A DNA stretch of 47,803 nucleotides from Methylobacterium ajmalii (lineage in GTDB: Bacteria > Pseudomonadota > Alphaproteobacteria > Rhizobiales > Beijerinckiaceae): contig NZ_JACWCT010000120.1 of NCBI RefSeq assembly GCF_016613415.1, positions 1 to 47,803 on the forward strand, read 5' to 3'. A program made the translations under genes and the position numbers. Shown piece after piece: positions 1 through 9,485 of the stretch. Within the stretch, counting starts at the first letter, position 1; each line of letters begins with the position of its first letter. Under the pieces are notes generated by a model, which saw only the letters and a list, made by a program, of their open reading frames with translations, did not search any database and was not told where the DNA came from.

Positions 1-255
1 GCTCCCGCCCTCGGCGGCGGCGCCCCGGCGCAGGCCGTCGGCCGGCGCGAAGCCCTCCGCCTGGGGCAGGCCGTCGCCCTGGACGAAGCCCTCCTCGGCC
101 GCCCGCTCGACCGCGCGGGAGGGGACCGCCGCATCCACGGGCGCGGGCGTGAGCGTCGAACCGCCGAGGGCGGTGCCGCCGAGGGCGGTGAGGGCGGCGC
201 CCGACACCGTGAGGGCGAGGACCGCGAGGCGGCGCCGACGAGGCGAGAGCAGCAT
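1..255 (-). CDS. N-terminal part of a secreted protein, probable lytic transglycosylase (partial)
   Basis: The minus strand opens with an ATG at 255 and stays open to the window edge for 85 codons. The first ~40 residues form a Sec-type signal: MLLSPRRRR followed by a hydrophobic Ala/Leu/Val/Gly stretch and a likely cleavage near VDAA. An acidic, Ala/Gly-rich linker follows, and no catalytic domain is visible before the sequence ends. In many Rhizobiales the gene divergent from dapA is a soluble lytic murein transglycosylase, which is the basis for the suggested identity; this is synteny, not a motif. The codon pattern and signal peptide make a real gene likely. A CtrA-type box lies in its upstream region. 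Confidence 0.6.
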   Translation of the reverse strand, partial: MLLSPRRRRLAVLALTVSGAALTALGGTALGGSTLTPAPVDAAVPSRAVERAAEEGFVQGDGLPQAEGFAPADGLRRGAAAEGGS

Positions 256-660
256 GGATCCCGTTCCCCTTGAGCAGTGTCCGGCGGAGTGGAGACTGGT
301 TCGACTGAGAAAATGCGGCAAACAGAAGACCTGTTGGCCCCGTTCGACGGCGGAGCGATCGGGCGAGGTCCCAAGAGTTCGGCCGATAGCTCGGTCGATC
401 GGAGCCCGAACGACCGGACGCCCCATGGTGGAAGCGCCACGTTAAGAAGCGCTTAACCCTGGCGCCCGATCGGGCCGGAACGCCGGGGGGCATCGGAGCG
501 TTTGCGCGCGGCCCGGCGAGGGCATATGTGTCGAACGCCGGACGGCCGAGGTGTCCACCCTGCTGCTTCCCGCATCGGACCCGGTGGCGGTCCGCTTGCG
601 GGCCGGCCTCCCAACCAGACATCCCGGGGGCGCCGCCCCGACCGGGCGAGGAACGCCAGC
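256..660. other. Divergent intergenic region between the secreted protein gene and dapA
   Basis: About 400 bases without a convincing gene. It must carry the promoters of the minus-strand gene starting at 255 and of dapA starting at 661. The most distinct signal is a perfect TTAA-N7-TTAA palindrome at 442-456. Open frames here run on from dapA or from antisense and lack ribosome-binding sites. Confidence 0.5.
442..456. promoter_or_regulatory. Putative CtrA binding box (TTAA-N7-TTAA)
   Basis: Positions 442-445 and 453-456 are both TTAA, separated by exactly seven bases (gaagcgc). This is the full consensus of the alphaproteobacterial cell-cycle regulator CtrA, and TTAA is rare in such GC-rich DNA. 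The box also has wider dyad symmetry, gttaag/cttaac. It lies about 190 bases from the start of the secreted protein and about 205 bases from dapA, so either could be the target. Binding is inferred. Confidence 0.55.
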
Positions 661-1563
661 ATGACGTCGACGCAGATCTCGCAGCGCCTGAGGGGCTCGC
701 TCACCGCCCTGGTGACGCCGTTCCGCGACGGCGCCTTCGACGAGCACGCCTTCCGGGCCTTCGTGGCCTGGCAGATCGAGAACGGCACCCACGGCCTGGT
801 GCCGGTCGGCACCACCGGCGAGAGCCCGACGCTGAGCCACGCCGAGCACGACCGGGTGGTCGAGGCCTGCATCGACGAGGCCGCCGGCAAGGTGCCGGTG
901 GTGGCCGGCGCCGGCTCCAACTCCACCACCGAGGCGGTCGAGCGCTCGCGTCACGCCGAGAAGGCCGGGGCGGACGCCCTGCTCATCGTCACGCCCTACT
1001 ACAACAAGCCGACGCAGGAGGGGCTGTACCAGCACTTCAAGGCGGTGAACGACGCGGTCGGCATTCCGATCCTGATCTACAACATTCCCGGCCGGTCGGT
1101 GATCGACATGAGCGTCGACACCATGGCCCGGCTCTACGAGCTGCCGAACATCGCCGGGGTGAAGGACGCCACCGCCAACGTCGCCCGGGTCAGCCTGCAG
1201 CGCCAGGCGATGGGCGAGGACTTCATCCAGCTGTCGGGCGAGGATGCGACGGCGCTGGGCTTCATGGCGCATGGCGGCCACGGCACCATCTCGGTCTCCT
1301 CCAACGTCGCGCCGCGCCTGTGCGCCGACTTCCAGGAGGCCTGCCTGTCCGGCGACTTCCGCACCGCGCTCGCCCTCCAGGACCGGCTGATGCCGCTCCA
1401 CACCCACCTCTTCGCCGAGACCAACCCGTCGCCGACGAAGTACGCGCTCGCCCGCCTCGGCCTGATGGGCGACGAGGTGCGGCTGCCGATGGTGCCGGTC
1501 GGGGAGGGCACCCGCGCCCTCGTCGACGGCGCGCTGCGCCACGCCGGCCTCACCAACGGCTGA
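661..1563 (+). CDS. dapA: 4-hydroxy-tetrahydrodipicolinate synthase
   Basis: The enzyme condenses pyruvate and aspartate semialdehyde in the first committed step of the lysine/diaminopimelate pathway in the cytoplasm. The protein has 300 residues, a typical family length, and forms one TIM barrel. Family marks include GTTGESPTL, the proton-relay tyrosine Y140 in IYNIPGRS, and the Schiff-base lysine K168 in GVKDAT. The ATG at 661 matches the usual N-terminus (a short lead into [12 protein letters not shown]); the frame stays open back to 502, but that extension has no family counterpart. It precedes smpB by 69 bases, an order common in Rhizobiales. A hairpin lies in the gap. Confidence 0.97.
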   Translation: MTSTQISQRLRGSLTALVTPFRDGAFDEHAFRAFVAWQIENGTHGLVPVGTTGESPTLSHAEHDRVVEACIDEAAGKVPVVAGAGSNSTTEAVERSRHAEKAGADALLIVTPYYNKPTQEGLYQHFKAVNDAVGIPILIYNIPGRSVIDMSVDTMARLYELPNIAGVKDATANVARVSLQRQAMGEDFIQLSGEDATALGFMAHGGHGTISVSSNVAPRLCADFQEACLSGDFRTALALQDRLMPLHTHLFAETNPSPTKYALARLGLMGDEVRLPMVPVGEGTRALVDGALRHAGLTNG

Positions 1564-1580
1564 GCCGCACCCTACATACG

Positions 1581-1603
1581 ACGGGAGCCCCCGGGGCTCC
1601 CGT
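1581..1603. other. Hairpin between dapA and smpB
   Basis: An 11-bp perfect inverted repeat (acgggagcccc / ggggctcccgt) with a one-base centre lies 18 bases after the dapA stop. No T-run follows, so it is not a standard intrinsic terminator. It could stabilise the dapA 3' end or partly attenuate smpB transcription. Confidence 0.4.
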
Positions 1604-1632
1604 CGCCCGCTTCCCAGGACCTCCGCCGCCCG

Positions 1633-2106
1633 ATGGCCAAGAAACCCGAGCCGAAGAACCGCGTCGTCGCCGACAACCGGAAGGCCCGCTTCAACTACGA
1701 GATCACCGACACGGTCGAGGCGGGCATCGCGCTCACGGGCACCGAGGTGAAGTCCCTGCGCGGCGGCAAGGCGACGATCGGCGAGGCGTTCGCCGGGCCG
1801 TCGGGCAACGACCTGCTGCTGTTCAACGCCTACATCCCCGAATACCTCGAGGCGAACCGCTTCAACCACGACACCAAGCGGCCTCGCCGCCTGCTGCTGC
1901 ACCGGCGCCAGATCGACAAGTTCATCGGCGCGACCCAGCGCGAGGGCTACACCGTGGTGCCCTTGAAGATCTACTTCAACGAGCGCGGCCGGGCGAAGGT
2001 CGAGCTGGGTCTGGGCCGCGGCAAGAAGCTCCACGACAAGCGCGAGACCGCCAAGGAGCGCGACTGGCAGCGCGACAAGGCGCGGCTGATGCGCGACAAG
2101 GGCTGA
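1633..2106 (+). CDS. smpB: SsrA (tmRNA)-binding protein SmpB
   Basis: SmpB binds tmRNA and delivers it to stalled ribosomes for trans-translation. The 157-residue protein matches the family throughout: N-terminal [14 protein letters not shown], then [13 protein letters not shown], the conserved AYIPEY segment, LLLHRRQI, and a basic C-terminal tail ([21 protein letters not shown]) that inserts into the mRNA channel. Start and length are standard. It probably shares transcripts with dapA. No tmRNA gene was recognised in the window. Confidence 0.97.
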   Translation: MAKKPEPKNRVVADNRKARFNYEITDTVEAGIALTGTEVKSLRGGKATIGEAFAGPSGNDLLLFNAYIPEYLEANRFNHDTKRPRRLLLHRRQIDKFIGATQREGYTVVPLKIYFNERGRAKVELGLGRGKKLHDKRETAKERDWQRDKARLMRDKG

Positions 2107-2201
2107 GCCCGGCACGGCGCGCCGGTACGACACGCCGCACTGTCGCCGCCGCCGCGGCCTCCTAGCTCCCTTGGCCTTCAGGCCGGCACGGGGAGGCTCC
2201 G

Positions 2202-2384
2202 ATGTTCGTCGAGGGAGGATGGCGTCCGTCCTGGGAGCCGCCGCCGCGCCCGCCGCAGCCCCGGCTCACTGGGCGCCAGGAGCGCACGCTGGTCTGGATC
2301 ATTCTCGTCAACGTGCTGCTGTGGTTCATGGCGCCGATCGGCGGCGCGACGCTGATCCATGCGGTGCTGGCGCTGATGCGGTAG
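2202..2384 (+). CDS. Small single-pass membrane protein, function unknown
   Basis: This 60-residue protein starts at an ATG preceded by a strong GGGGAGG ribosome-binding site. The N-terminal half is rich in Pro, Arg and Trp, with a PPPRPPQPR tract. Residues ~29-58 form one long hydrophobic segment (TLVWIILVNVLLWFMAPIGG and onward), so an inner-membrane location is expected. I recognise no family. The clear ribosome-binding site and membrane segment support a real gene, and a role cannot be assigned. It converges with the protease gene ending at 2397. Confidence 0.6.
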   Translation: MFVEGGWRPSWEPPPRPPQPRLTGRQERTLVWIILVNVLLWFMAPIGGATLIHAVLALMR

Positions 2385-2396
2385 GCATCGGCCGCG

Positions 2397-3896
2397 TCAC
2401 CGGCAGGTGACGAAGACGCTCATCGCCTTGGCGTGGTCGGCGAGATCGGCCGGCGCCATCGCGGTCGCCGTCGTCCCGGCCGTGAACGCGACGCCGTTGC
2501 TCTCCAGGAAGGTCGCCGCGACCGCGCCCTTGAGGGCGAAATTGACGTTCTGCGGGATGTCGCCGTTCGTCGCCACCATCACCTTGAGGGCGTTGAGCTT
2601 CGCGGTGACGACCCCGACGAGGTTGCCGTTGCCGTCGAGGAGCGGACCGCCGGAATTGCCCGGCTGCACCGGCGCGGAGACCTGCAGGTAGCTGGTGTTG
2701 TCGCCCAGCCCTGTCAGTGCCGTGACGTTGCCGAGGGTGAAGTTGCCCGAGGTCGAGAGCATGCCGGCGAGGGGATAGCCAAAGGCCGCCACCGGCTCGC
2801 CGAGGCGGATGCCCAGCCGCAGTCCCGCGACCTTCGGGGGCGTCAGCGTGGTGCGCAGGATCGCCAGATCGTTGGCGGCGTCGCGGGCGACGAGGCGCGC
2901 GGGCACCGTCCCGACGGCGCCGCGCACCTCGACCTGCCCGCATTCCTCGACGACGTGCGAGTTGGTCAGCACCTCGCCACCAATGCCGACGAAGAACCCG
3001 GTGCCCGAGCTCTCCCGCGGCTTGGCAGCCGACGGGGAGGCGGGCGGGACGGCCGCGACCGCCGACGGGGCTTGGGCGGCCGGCGGCGGCGCCAGGACGG
3101 GCGGGAGGGTGACCGTGCGCGCGTCCGGCGCCGTGGCCTCGGGAAGCGGGATGAACGGGGCGTCCGGCGTCATCGCCGACCATAGCGAGGCCGAGAGCAG
3201 GACGGCGATGCGCTCGGCGGAGAGATCGGTCGCGCGCGTGTCCCAGCGCAGGACGAAGCCGAGGGCGCCCGGCCCGTCCTGGTGATAGCGCATGTAGATG
3301 TCTGTGCCGTTCTGCGACGCCGAGATGGCGAAGAAGTCCGATCGCAGCACCTTGTAGTGGAGCGTGGCGCCCTCGCGCTGGAACTTCTCGACCGTGTAGC
3401 CGAAGGCATCCGCCACCGCGACGTTCGGCAGGGCGTTGTACGCGAGGGTGAGCCGGCGCGTCGGGTCCTTGAGGTCGAGCCCGCGGGCGGTGCGCTCGGC
3501 AGTGAGGCCGAGCCCCATCGGCGCCCAGATCGAGACCGGGCGGAACGGGTGCGCGATCGTGCGCAGGCCCCATTGCGAGAGGTTCGGCGCGGCCAGCATC
3601 CGCAGCCGGGCGAGCTGCGCGCCGTCGAGCCAGCCGGTCGGCCGGAAGCCGTTCTCGCCCTGGAATTGCGCGATCGCCTCGAACAGCCGGCGGCCGAAGG
3701 TGACGTTCGGCATGCCGGTCCAGTATCCGGCGGCGGTGAGGAGCGTCTGCAGCCGGACCCGGCGCTCGGTCTCCATGAAGGCGAAGCGCGATTCCGCCTC
3801 GCCGTAGCCCGCCGGCGCCTGGGCTAGGGCGGGGGCCGGGCCCGCGAGCGCGAGACCGACGGCAAGGACGGTCAGGTGGGCGCAATGCCGGGCCAT
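2397..3896 (-). CDS. Secreted trypsin-like serine protease with N-terminal peptidoglycan-binding-like region
   Basis: The 499-residue protein starts at the ATG at 3896, with a GAGG site upstream and an immediate signal peptide (MARHCAHLTVLAVGLALAG, cleavage after ALA). A region near residues 25-90 (LLTAAGYWTGMPNVTFG, AIAQFQGENGF) resembles a peptidoglycan-binding-like fold. A Pro/Ala linker follows. The C-terminal ~200 residues are a chymotrypsin-fold S1C protease of DegP-like type with an intact triad: His in NSHVV, Asp in ANDLAILR and Ser in QPGNSGGPLLD. No PDZ domain is visible, unlike true DegP. It probably cleaves periplasmic or envelope proteins; the substrate is unknown. Confidence 0.85.
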   Translation of the reverse strand: MARHCAHLTVLAVGLALAGPAPALAQAPAGYGEAESRFAFMETERRVRLQTLLTAAGYWTGMPNVTFGRRLFEAIAQFQGENGFRPTGWLDGAQLARLRMLAAPNLSQWGLRTIAHPFRPVSIWAPMGLGLTAERTARGLDLKDPTRRLTLAYNALPNVAVADAFGYTVEKFQREGATLHYKVLRSDFFAISASQNGTDIYMRYHQDGPGALGFVLRWDTRATDLSAERIAVLLSASLWSAMTPDAPFIPLPEATAPDARTVTLPPVLAPPPAAQAPSAVAAVPPASPSAAKPRESSGTGFFVGIGGEVLTNSHVVEECGQVEVRGAVGTVPARLVARDAANDLAILRTTLTPPKVAGLRLGIRLGEPVAAFGYPLAGMLSTSGNFTLGNVTALTGLGDNTSYLQVSAPVQPGNSGGPLLDGNGNLVGVVTAKLNALKVMVATNGDIPQNVNFALKGAVAATFLESNGVAFTAGTTATAMAPADLADHAKAMSVFVTCR

Positions 3897-4120
3897 GAGC
3901 GGGAAGCCTCTCGTGTCGCGGCGCATCATGCACGCCCAGGTTTTGACACGAAATTGACATGCAGATGGCAATTGTTCAATCGCACGAAACCGTCGGGTCA
4001 CCTCGCGCCGGCCTGTGGCGAGACTGCCCGCAGCCCAGCCCCGCGCCGCCCCGAATTGCCGCCCGCCCGACCCGCGTGCTAGCGCCACCGTCCACACCCC
4101 ACGGACGAAGCGAAGCATCA

Positions 4121-5908
4121 ATGGCGCGGCGCCCCCTCCTCTCCGGCGACATGCTGCCGTTGCTCACCCGGCTCTGGCGCGACTGGCTGCGGCCGCATGC
4201 CGGGACGCTCGCGGTCGTGCTGGTGCTGATCGCGGTGATCGGCGCCGCCACCGGCTTCTACCCGACCCTGATCAAGGCCGCCTTCGACGCCTTCGACGCC
4301 AAGGATGCCGGGGCGCTGGCCTACGGTCCCGTCCTGGTGATCGCGGTGACGGCGGTCCGGGGCTTCGCGCTGCTCGGCCAGACGGTGCTGACCAACCGGG
4401 TCGTCACCCGGGTCGAGGCCGACATGCAGGCGGCGCTCTACGGCCACATGATCGACCAGGACCTCGCCCAGCTCGGCCGCGAGAGCCCGGCGAGCCTCAC
4501 GCAACGCTTCACCACCGACTTCGCCTTCATCAAGGAGGCGCTGACGCGCATCTCCACCGTGCTCCTGCGCGACGTGGCGATGCTGGTGGCGCTCGTCTGC
4601 GCCATGGTGTGGATGGACCCGTGGCTGACCCTCGTCGCCGGGGTCACCGTGCCGTTCGTCGCCGGGCCGATCGCCCGGATCGGCAAGAAGCTGCGCCGGG
4701 TCTCGACCTCGACCCAGGAACAGGTCGGCCTCACCGCGAGCCTGATCAGCGAGAGCCTGGCCGGCGCCCGGGTCGCCAAGACCTACGGTCTCGAGGGCTA
4801 CCTCAAGGGCCGCACCCGCGACGCCCTCGACGAGGTGCGCCGGCTCAAGATGAAGGCCGCCAATGCCCGCGGCCGGCTCGACCCGCTGCTCGAGATCGGC
4901 GGCGGCCTCGCGGTCGCCGGGGTGCTGGCCTTCATCGGCCACCGCATCCTGTCGGGCGAGAAGACCGTCGGCGACTTCACCGGCTACGTCGCGGCGCTGC
5001 TGCTCGCCGCCCAGCCGGCCCGCGCACTCGGCAACCTGAACGCCATCCTGCAGGAGGCGCTGGCTGCGCTCTCGCGCACCTTCGCGCTGATGGACGAGGC
5101 GCCGACGATCCGCGAGAAGCCCGGGGCGCCGGCGCTCGTCGTCGCCGGCGGCGAGGTCCGGTTCGAGGGGGTGCGCTTCCGCTACCGCGACGACGCCCCG
5201 GCGCTGGAGGGCATCGATCTCACCGTCCCGGCCGGACGCACCACCGCGCTCGTCGGGCGCTCGGGGTCGGGCAAGTCGACGCTGCTCTCCCTGGTGCCGC
5301 GGCTCTACGACGTCACCGAGGGCCGGGTCGTCATCGACGGGCAGGACGTGCGCGACGTGACGCTGGATTCGCTGCGCCGGGCCGTCGCGGTGGTGTCGCA
5401 GGAGGTCGTCCTGTTCGACGACACCATCGCGCGAAACATCGCCTTCGGCCGCGAGGGCGCGAGCCGGGCCGAGATCGAGGCAGCCGCGCGCAACGCCGCC
5501 GCGCACGACTTCATCGCCGCCCGGTCCGAGGGCTACGAGTTCCGCGTCGGGCCGGCCGGCAGCCGGCTGTCGGGCGGCGAGCGCCAGCGCATCGCGCTCG
5601 CCCGCGCCTTCCTGCGCGACGCGCCGATCCTGCTCCTCGACGAGGCGACCTCGGCGCTCGACGCCGAATCCGAGCAGCTCGTCCAGGCGGCGCTGACCCG
5701 GCTGATGCGGGGCCGCACCACGCTCGTCATCGCCCACCGCCTCTCGACGGTGCGCGACGCCGACCTGATCGTCGCGATGGAGGCCGGCCGGGTCGCCGAG
5801 ACCGGCAGCCACGCCGCCCTGATCGCCCGGGGCGGCACCTATGCGCGCCTGCACCGGCTCCAGCTCGCCGACGACCGGGAGCCCGCATCGGCGGCGCAGG
5901 CGTCGTGA
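4121..5908 (+). CDS. ABC exporter, fused membrane and ATPase domains (MsbA/multidrug-like)
   Basis: A 595-residue half-transporter with an N-terminal six-helix export domain (residues ~20-320) and a C-terminal ATPase. The ATPase has Walker [10 protein letters not shown] near 380, the Q-loop region [19 protein letters not shown], signature [14 protein letters not shown] near 483, Walker [13 protein letters not shown] and the H-loop in IAHRLSTV. The length and order fit the MsbA/lipid or drug exporter family, working as a homodimer in the inner membrane. The ATG at 4121 begins a sensible N-terminus; upstream starts in frame add a Pro-rich, non-family stretch. Its stop overlaps the start of the EamA gene, so the two are probably co-transcribed. 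The substrate cannot be read from sequence. Confidence 0.93.
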   Translation: MARRPLLSGDMLPLLTRLWRDWLRPHAGTLAVVLVLIAVIGAATGFYPTLIKAAFDAFDAKDAGALAYGPVLVIAVTAVRGFALLGQTVLTNRVVTRVEADMQAALYGHMIDQDLAQLGRESPASLTQRFTTDFAFIKEALTRISTVLLRDVAMLVALVCAMVWMDPWLTLVAGVTVPFVAGPIARIGKKLRRVSTSTQEQVGLTASLISESLAGARVAKTYGLEGYLKGRTRDALDEVRRLKMKAANARGRLDPLLEIGGGLAVAGVLAFIGHRILSGEKTVGDFTGYVAALLLAAQPARALGNLNAILQEALAALSRTFALMDEAPTIREKPGAPALVVAGGEVRFEGVRFRYRDDAPALEGIDLTVPAGRTTALVGRSGSGKSTLLSLVPRLYDVTEGRVVIDGQDVRDVTLDSLRRAVAVVSQEVVLFDDTIARNIAFGREGASRAEIEAAARNAAAHDFIAARSEGYEFRVGPAGSRLSGGERQRIALARAFLRDAPILLLDEATSALDAESEQLVQAALTRLMRGRTTLVIAHRLSTVRDADLIVAMEAGRVAETGSHAALIARGGTYARLHRLQLADDREPASAAQAS

Positions 5909-6807
5909 GGCCGGAGGACGGGAGAGCGACCGCCGAGGCGCCGTCCGGACGCCGCCTCGCCGAGGGGGTCGCCTTCGCGCTCCTCGCCGTCAGCCTGTGG
6001 GGCGGCTGGTTCGTTATCACCCGCCGCGCGGTGGGGGCGGGGGGCGTGCTCGGGCCCGCCGACCTCGTGGCGCTCCGCTTCGGCATCGGCGGGCTGCTGC
6101 TGCTGCCGGTGCTGGCCTTGCGCCTGCGCGGCCTCGACCGGCGGGCGTACCTCGACGGCGCGGTCCTGTACGTGGCGCAGGGCGCGCCCTTCGCGCTCCT
6201 GATCTCGATTGCGCTCCGCTACGCGCCGGCCGGCCACGGCGCGGCGCTCACCCCCGGCACGATGCCGCTCTTCGCCGCGCTGCTAGGCGCCCTGGTGCTG
6301 GGCGACCGGCCGGGGCGCCTGGCGCTCGCCGGCCTCGGGCTGATCGCCGCCGGGGCGCTCACCCTGGCGGGGGGCTTTCGCGATGCGGACGAACTCTTCG
6401 GCTACGGCCTGCTCCTCACCGCCGCCTTCCTGTGGGCCGCCGGCACGGTGCGGATGCGGCGTTCGCGTCTCACGGCCCTGGAGGCCACCGCGCTCATCTG
6501 CGTCGGCTCACTCGTCACCTACATCCCGGTCTACCTCGCCTCGGGCCTGTCGCGCCTCCTGGAGGCGGCACCCGCCGAGGTCGCGCTCCAGGCCCTCTAC
6601 CAAGGGGTCCTGGTGAGCGTGGTGGCGCTCGTCGCCTTCAACCGCTCGCTCGGGCTGATCGGCCGGCGCACCCCGGCCTTCACGGCACTCGTGCCGGTGA
6701 TCGCGACCATCCTGGCGATACCGGTGCTCGGGGAGGTGCCGGACCCGCTCCATGTCGGCGCCATCCTGGCGATCGGCGCGGGCGTACTGCTGACGACGCG
6801 GGGGTAG
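5905..6807 (+). CDS. EamA/DMT-family metabolite exporter
   Basis: The GTG start at 5905 overlaps the TGA of the ABC exporter by four bases, a translational-coupling arrangement. The 300-residue protein has about ten hydrophobic segments in two repeats of five, the EamA layout: first repeat from FALLAVSLWGGWFVITRR, second from FGYGLLLTAAFLWAAGT. The last helix ends at LLTTRG. Members of this drug/metabolite transporter superfamily export amino acids, purines or other small metabolites across the inner membrane. The substrate is unknown. The coupled ABC exporter suggests that both serve efflux. Confidence 0.88.
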   Translation: MRPEDGRATAEAPSGRRLAEGVAFALLAVSLWGGWFVITRRAVGAGGVLGPADLVALRFGIGGLLLLPVLALRLRGLDRRAYLDGAVLYVAQGAPFALLISIALRYAPAGHGAALTPGTMPLFAALLGALVLGDRPGRLALAGLGLIAAGALTLAGGFRDADELFGYGLLLTAAFLWAAGTVRMRRSRLTALEATALICVGSLVTYIPVYLASGLSRLLEAAPAEVALQALYQGVLVSVVALVAFNRSLGLIGRRTPAFTALVPVIATILAIPVLGEVPDPLHVGAILAIGAGVLLTTRG

Positions 6808-6809
6808 CC

Positions 6810-7535
6810 TCACTCCCGCCGCAGCAGACGGTCCACCAGCAGGTCCGACCACACCCCGGTGCGGAAGTCGCGCTTGAGCGCCTCGGGATCGTAGTGGTGC
6901 TCGACCCAGTCGAGGAAGCTCAGGCCCTTCGGCTCGCCCTCGGTGAGGTAGCGCTCGAAGAACGCGTCGAGGATGCCGGTCTTGGCGAAGCGGAAATGGC
7001 CGAACTTCGCCGAGAGCTGGCGCGCCGCCTCGCGCACCGGCCGACCCTCGTGCAGGATCAGGTAGAGGGCGGCGGCCAGCCCCGCCCGGTCGGCGCCGGA
7101 CTTGCAGTGCAGCACCGCCGGATAGGCGAGGCCGGCGAAGAAGTCCCTCGCGGCCAGCAGCGTCGCCTTGTCGGGCGCCTCGCGCGAGCGCATCACGAAC
7201 TCGACCAGCGCCAGCCCCTCGCGCTCGCAGGCCTCGCGCTGGAGCTGCCAGGAGCCGTGCTCGCGCCCGCCGCGCAGCGAGATGATGGTGCGCACGCCCT
7301 GGCGCCGGAACCAGGCGAGGTCGTGCGGGCCCGGCTGGGCCGAGCGCCAGACCATCCCGCGGCCGATCCGGTGGCGGTTGAGATAGGCCAGGCGAAACAC
7401 GCCGTGATCGACGAGCAGCATGTTCGCCCAGGCGCGCAGGCGCCCGCCCGGCCCGGCGATCGGCTGCTCCCAGCGGGCGATCCGGGCCATGCGGCGGGCG
7501 TAGCGGGTCTCGGGCGGGAGGAAGCGGTTGAGCAC
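6810..7535 (-). CDS. Protein-tyrosine/dual-specificity phosphatase-like protein
   Basis: A 241-residue protein with the CX5R phosphatase loop HCKSGADRAG; the nucleophile is C144 and the phosphate-binding arginine R150. Preceding segments (WRSAQPGPHDLAWFRRQGVRTIISLRG) match the Siw14/IphP-type fold, in which the N-terminal 'SAQP' and 'tiinLR' strands are typical. A general acid could lie before the loop. It converges with the EamA gene, leaving two bases between stops. Such phosphatases act on phosphotyrosine, inositol phosphates or lipid A-like substrates; the substrate is open. The ATG at 7535 leads directly into MLNRFLPPETRYARR and is the best start. Confidence 0.85.
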   Translation of the reverse strand: MLNRFLPPETRYARRMARIARWEQPIAGPGGRLRAWANMLLVDHGVFRLAYLNRHRIGRGMVWRSAQPGPHDLAWFRRQGVRTIISLRGGREHGSWQLQREACEREGLALVEFVMRSREAPDKATLLAARDFFAGLAYPAVLHCKSGADRAGLAAALYLILHEGRPVREAARQLSAKFGHFRFAKTGILDAFFERYLTEGEPKGLSFLDWVEHHYDPEALKRDFRTGVWSDLLVDRLLRRE

Positions 7536-7731
7536 GAAGGGACGGGCGCCTGGCTGGGACGGGAGAACGCGATTCGCGCGGAGGAACAGTAGGCCGCTCT
7601 ACCAGCCGCGTGACCCGGCCGCAACGACCGGCCGTTCGATGAGCCGGCGCAAGAGCGTGGCATTGCGCTTGCGAAGTCTCCCCCGCATCGTGGGGACGCG
7701 ATCCGTCGGCTAACAATCGAGGGGGTAGACC

Positions 7732-8238
7732 GTGAGCACTCAGGTCGTCAGCATGCGCAGGGCCCGGGAGCAGGATGCCGGGATGCTGTCGGAGATCTTC
7801 GACGCCGCGTGGCGCGAGGCCTACCAGGGCATCATCCCGGGCGTCGCCCTCGACCGGATGCTCGCCCGGCGCGGGCCGCGCTGGTGGCGCTCCACCATCG
7901 GGCGCAGCCGGCCGCTGGTGGTGCTGGAGATCGGCGAGAGCGTGATCGGCTACGTGTCCTACGGGCGTTGCCGCGACCGGGCCCTCAAGGCCGAGGGCGA
8001 GATCGACGAGATCTACCTGGCGCCAAACTACCAGGGCCTCGGCTACGGCACCCGCCTGTTCCGGGCGGTGCGCAACGACCTCGCCGACCGGGACGTGCGC
8101 CGGATCGCCGTCTGGTCGCTCGCCGAGAACGACCGGGCGCGGGACTTCTACGAGCGGATGGGCGGGCGCGTCGTCGCCGAGGCCTGCGACCGGATCGCCG
8201 GCGCCGACCTGCCCAAGGTCGCCTACCTGTTCGGTTGA
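7732..8238 (+). CDS. GNAT-family N-acetyltransferase
   Basis: A 168-residue single-domain acetyltransferase. The N-terminal [16 protein letters not shown] is a typical GNAT lead. The central strand [20 protein letters not shown] contains the acetyl-CoA pyrophosphate-binding loop (QGLGYG), and [20 protein letters not shown] is the motif B region. The GTG at 7732 is preceded by GAGGGGG. An internal ATG at 7753 is a possible alternative. The acceptor may be a small amine, an antibiotic or a protein N-terminus; the sequence does not tell. A hairpin follows the stop. Confidence 0.88.
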   Translation: MSTQVVSMRRAREQDAGMLSEIFDAAWREAYQGIIPGVALDRMLARRGPRWWRSTIGRSRPLVVLEIGESVIGYVSYGRCRDRALKAEGEIDEIYLAPNYQGLGYGTRLFRAVRNDLADRDVRRIAVWSLAENDRARDFYERMGGRVVAEACDRIAGADLPKVAYLFG

Positions 8239-8247
8239 GGGCCGGGG

Positions 8248-8271
8248 CGGGAGGCATCCTGCCTCCCGTTT
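8248..8271 (+). terminator. Hairpin terminator after the GNAT gene
   Basis: A 9-bp perfect stem (cgggaggca / tgcctcccg) with a three-base loop is followed by TTT, 10 bases after the stop. The T-run is short, so termination may be partial. Confidence 0.55.
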
Positions 8272-8479
8272 GGTCGCCGGCGCGCCGTCATCTGCTCAAC
8301 GCGTGCTCATCGGCAGCAAACGGACCGTCCGCGCCGGTTTTCGCGCGAAGCGTGGCCGGACGGGACCTTGTCCTCGACTGTCATGGCCACCGTTGCGCGC
8401 AGGCGCTTGTGCCGGCGCCTGCGGCCCTCTAAGGACCGCGCCATTCAGGGGCGCGTCCGCCCTTGCAGGGAGTTCGCTC

Positions 8480-9010
8480 ATGCGCCTCGACGCCATCTCC
8501 ATCGGCAAGAACCCGCCCGAAGACGTCAACGTCGTCATCGAGGTCCCGGTCGGCGGCGAGCCGATCAAGTACGAGATGGACAAGGATGCCGGGACGCTGA
8601 TCGTCGACCGGTTCCTCTACACCGCGATGCACTACCCGGGGAACTACGGCTTCATTCCCCACACCCTGTCGGGCGACGGCGACCCGTGCGACGTGCTCGT
8701 CGCCAACACCCGGGCGATCGTCCCCGGCGCCGTGATGAGCGTGCGCCCGGTCGGCGTGCTGGTGATGGAGGACAATGCCGGCGAGGACGAAAAGATCATC
8801 GCCGTCCCGTCGCGCAACCTGACCAAGCGCTACGACCGGATCGAGAACTACACCGACCTGCCCGACATCACGATCCACCAGATCCAGCACTTCTTCGAGC
8901 ACTACAAGGATCTCGAGCCCGGCAAGTGGGTGAAGATCGTGCGCTGGGGCGACAAGGCCGAGGCGCAGCGCCTGATCCTCGAGGGCATCGAGCGCGCCAA
9001 GAAGGCGTGA
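8480..9010 (+). CDS. ppa: Inorganic pyrophosphatase (family I)
   Basis: This cytoplasmic enzyme hydrolyses pyrophosphate to two phosphates and so drives biosynthetic reactions. The 176-residue protein matches bacterial family I enzymes in length. It carries the signature DGDPCDVLV (residues ~66-74) with the metal-binding aspartates, plus [12 protein letters not shown] and the C-terminal [14 protein letters not shown]. The ATG at 8480 follows a GGGAG site and gives the family N-terminus; the frame is open further upstream, but that stretch is not conserved-looking. It is probably monocistronic, since 240 bases separate it from the previous gene. Confidence 0.97.
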   Translation: MRLDAISIGKNPPEDVNVVIEVPVGGEPIKYEMDKDAGTLIVDRFLYTAMHYPGNYGFIPHTLSGDGDPCDVLVANTRAIVPGAVMSVRPVGVLVMEDNAGEDEKIIAVPSRNLTKRYDRIENYTDLPDITIHQIQHFFEHYKDLEPGKWVKIVRWGDKAEAQRLILEGIERAKKA

Positions 9011-9141
9011 CGCCGGCGCGGGCGCCGACCGCGCCCGCCTCGCCCCCTGGGGGGCCGCCACGCGAACCCTCCCTCCTCCGCGGGGGGAGTGTTCCTGCAT
9101 ACCGACCGGCGCGGATCACGTCCCCGGTCGCGGAATCGTCC

Positions 9142-9339
9142 TCAGACCGCCCGCGCCTGCGCGGCGCGCGGCTTCTTCACCGCATCGTTGTAGGGCGCGT
9201 TGTAGGCCCGGCGCACCGAGGCCCAGTAGGCCTCGCGCTCGTGGGCCGGGAGGCGGCCGAGCGCGGCATTGAGCGCGGCCTCGCCGGCGGCTTCCAGCCC
9301 GCGCAGCTGGTCCGGGGTGACGTCGTGAACGGTGGTCAT
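9142..9339 (-). CDS. Small conserved-looking protein, function unknown
   Basis: With the ATG at 9339 this is a 65-residue, mostly helical protein beginning MTTVHDVTPDQLRGLEAAG and ending in a basic KKPRAAQARAV tail. The frame extends upstream to 9405, but the extra residues look unstructured. The central part (ALGRLPAHEREAYWASVRRAYN) reads like an amphipathic helical hairpin with several aromatic residues. No motif or signal peptide is visible and I do not recognise a family. The regular Arg/Ala/Glu pattern and third-position GC support coding. Confidence 0.5.
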   Translation of the reverse strand: MTTVHDVTPDQLRGLEAAGEAALNAALGRLPAHEREAYWASVRRAYNAPYNDAVKKPRAAQARAV

Positions 9340-9485
9340 CGTGAAGGGGTCCCGAGCCCGGTTGGGTTCGAGCGCCACCATGCCACAAGCGCTGCCGTTT
9401 CGCACGTCCGACCCTGGTCGTACCGGGAGGCCGCGCTAGGGCTGTCCCCGCTGTTTCGGTGTCATGCCCGAAGACGGCCGCCGCC

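Noticed and set aside
502..660. Upstream in-frame extension of DapA
   Set aside because: The family begins near 661; the added 53 residues are Pro/Arg/Gly-rich and lack a ribosome-binding site.
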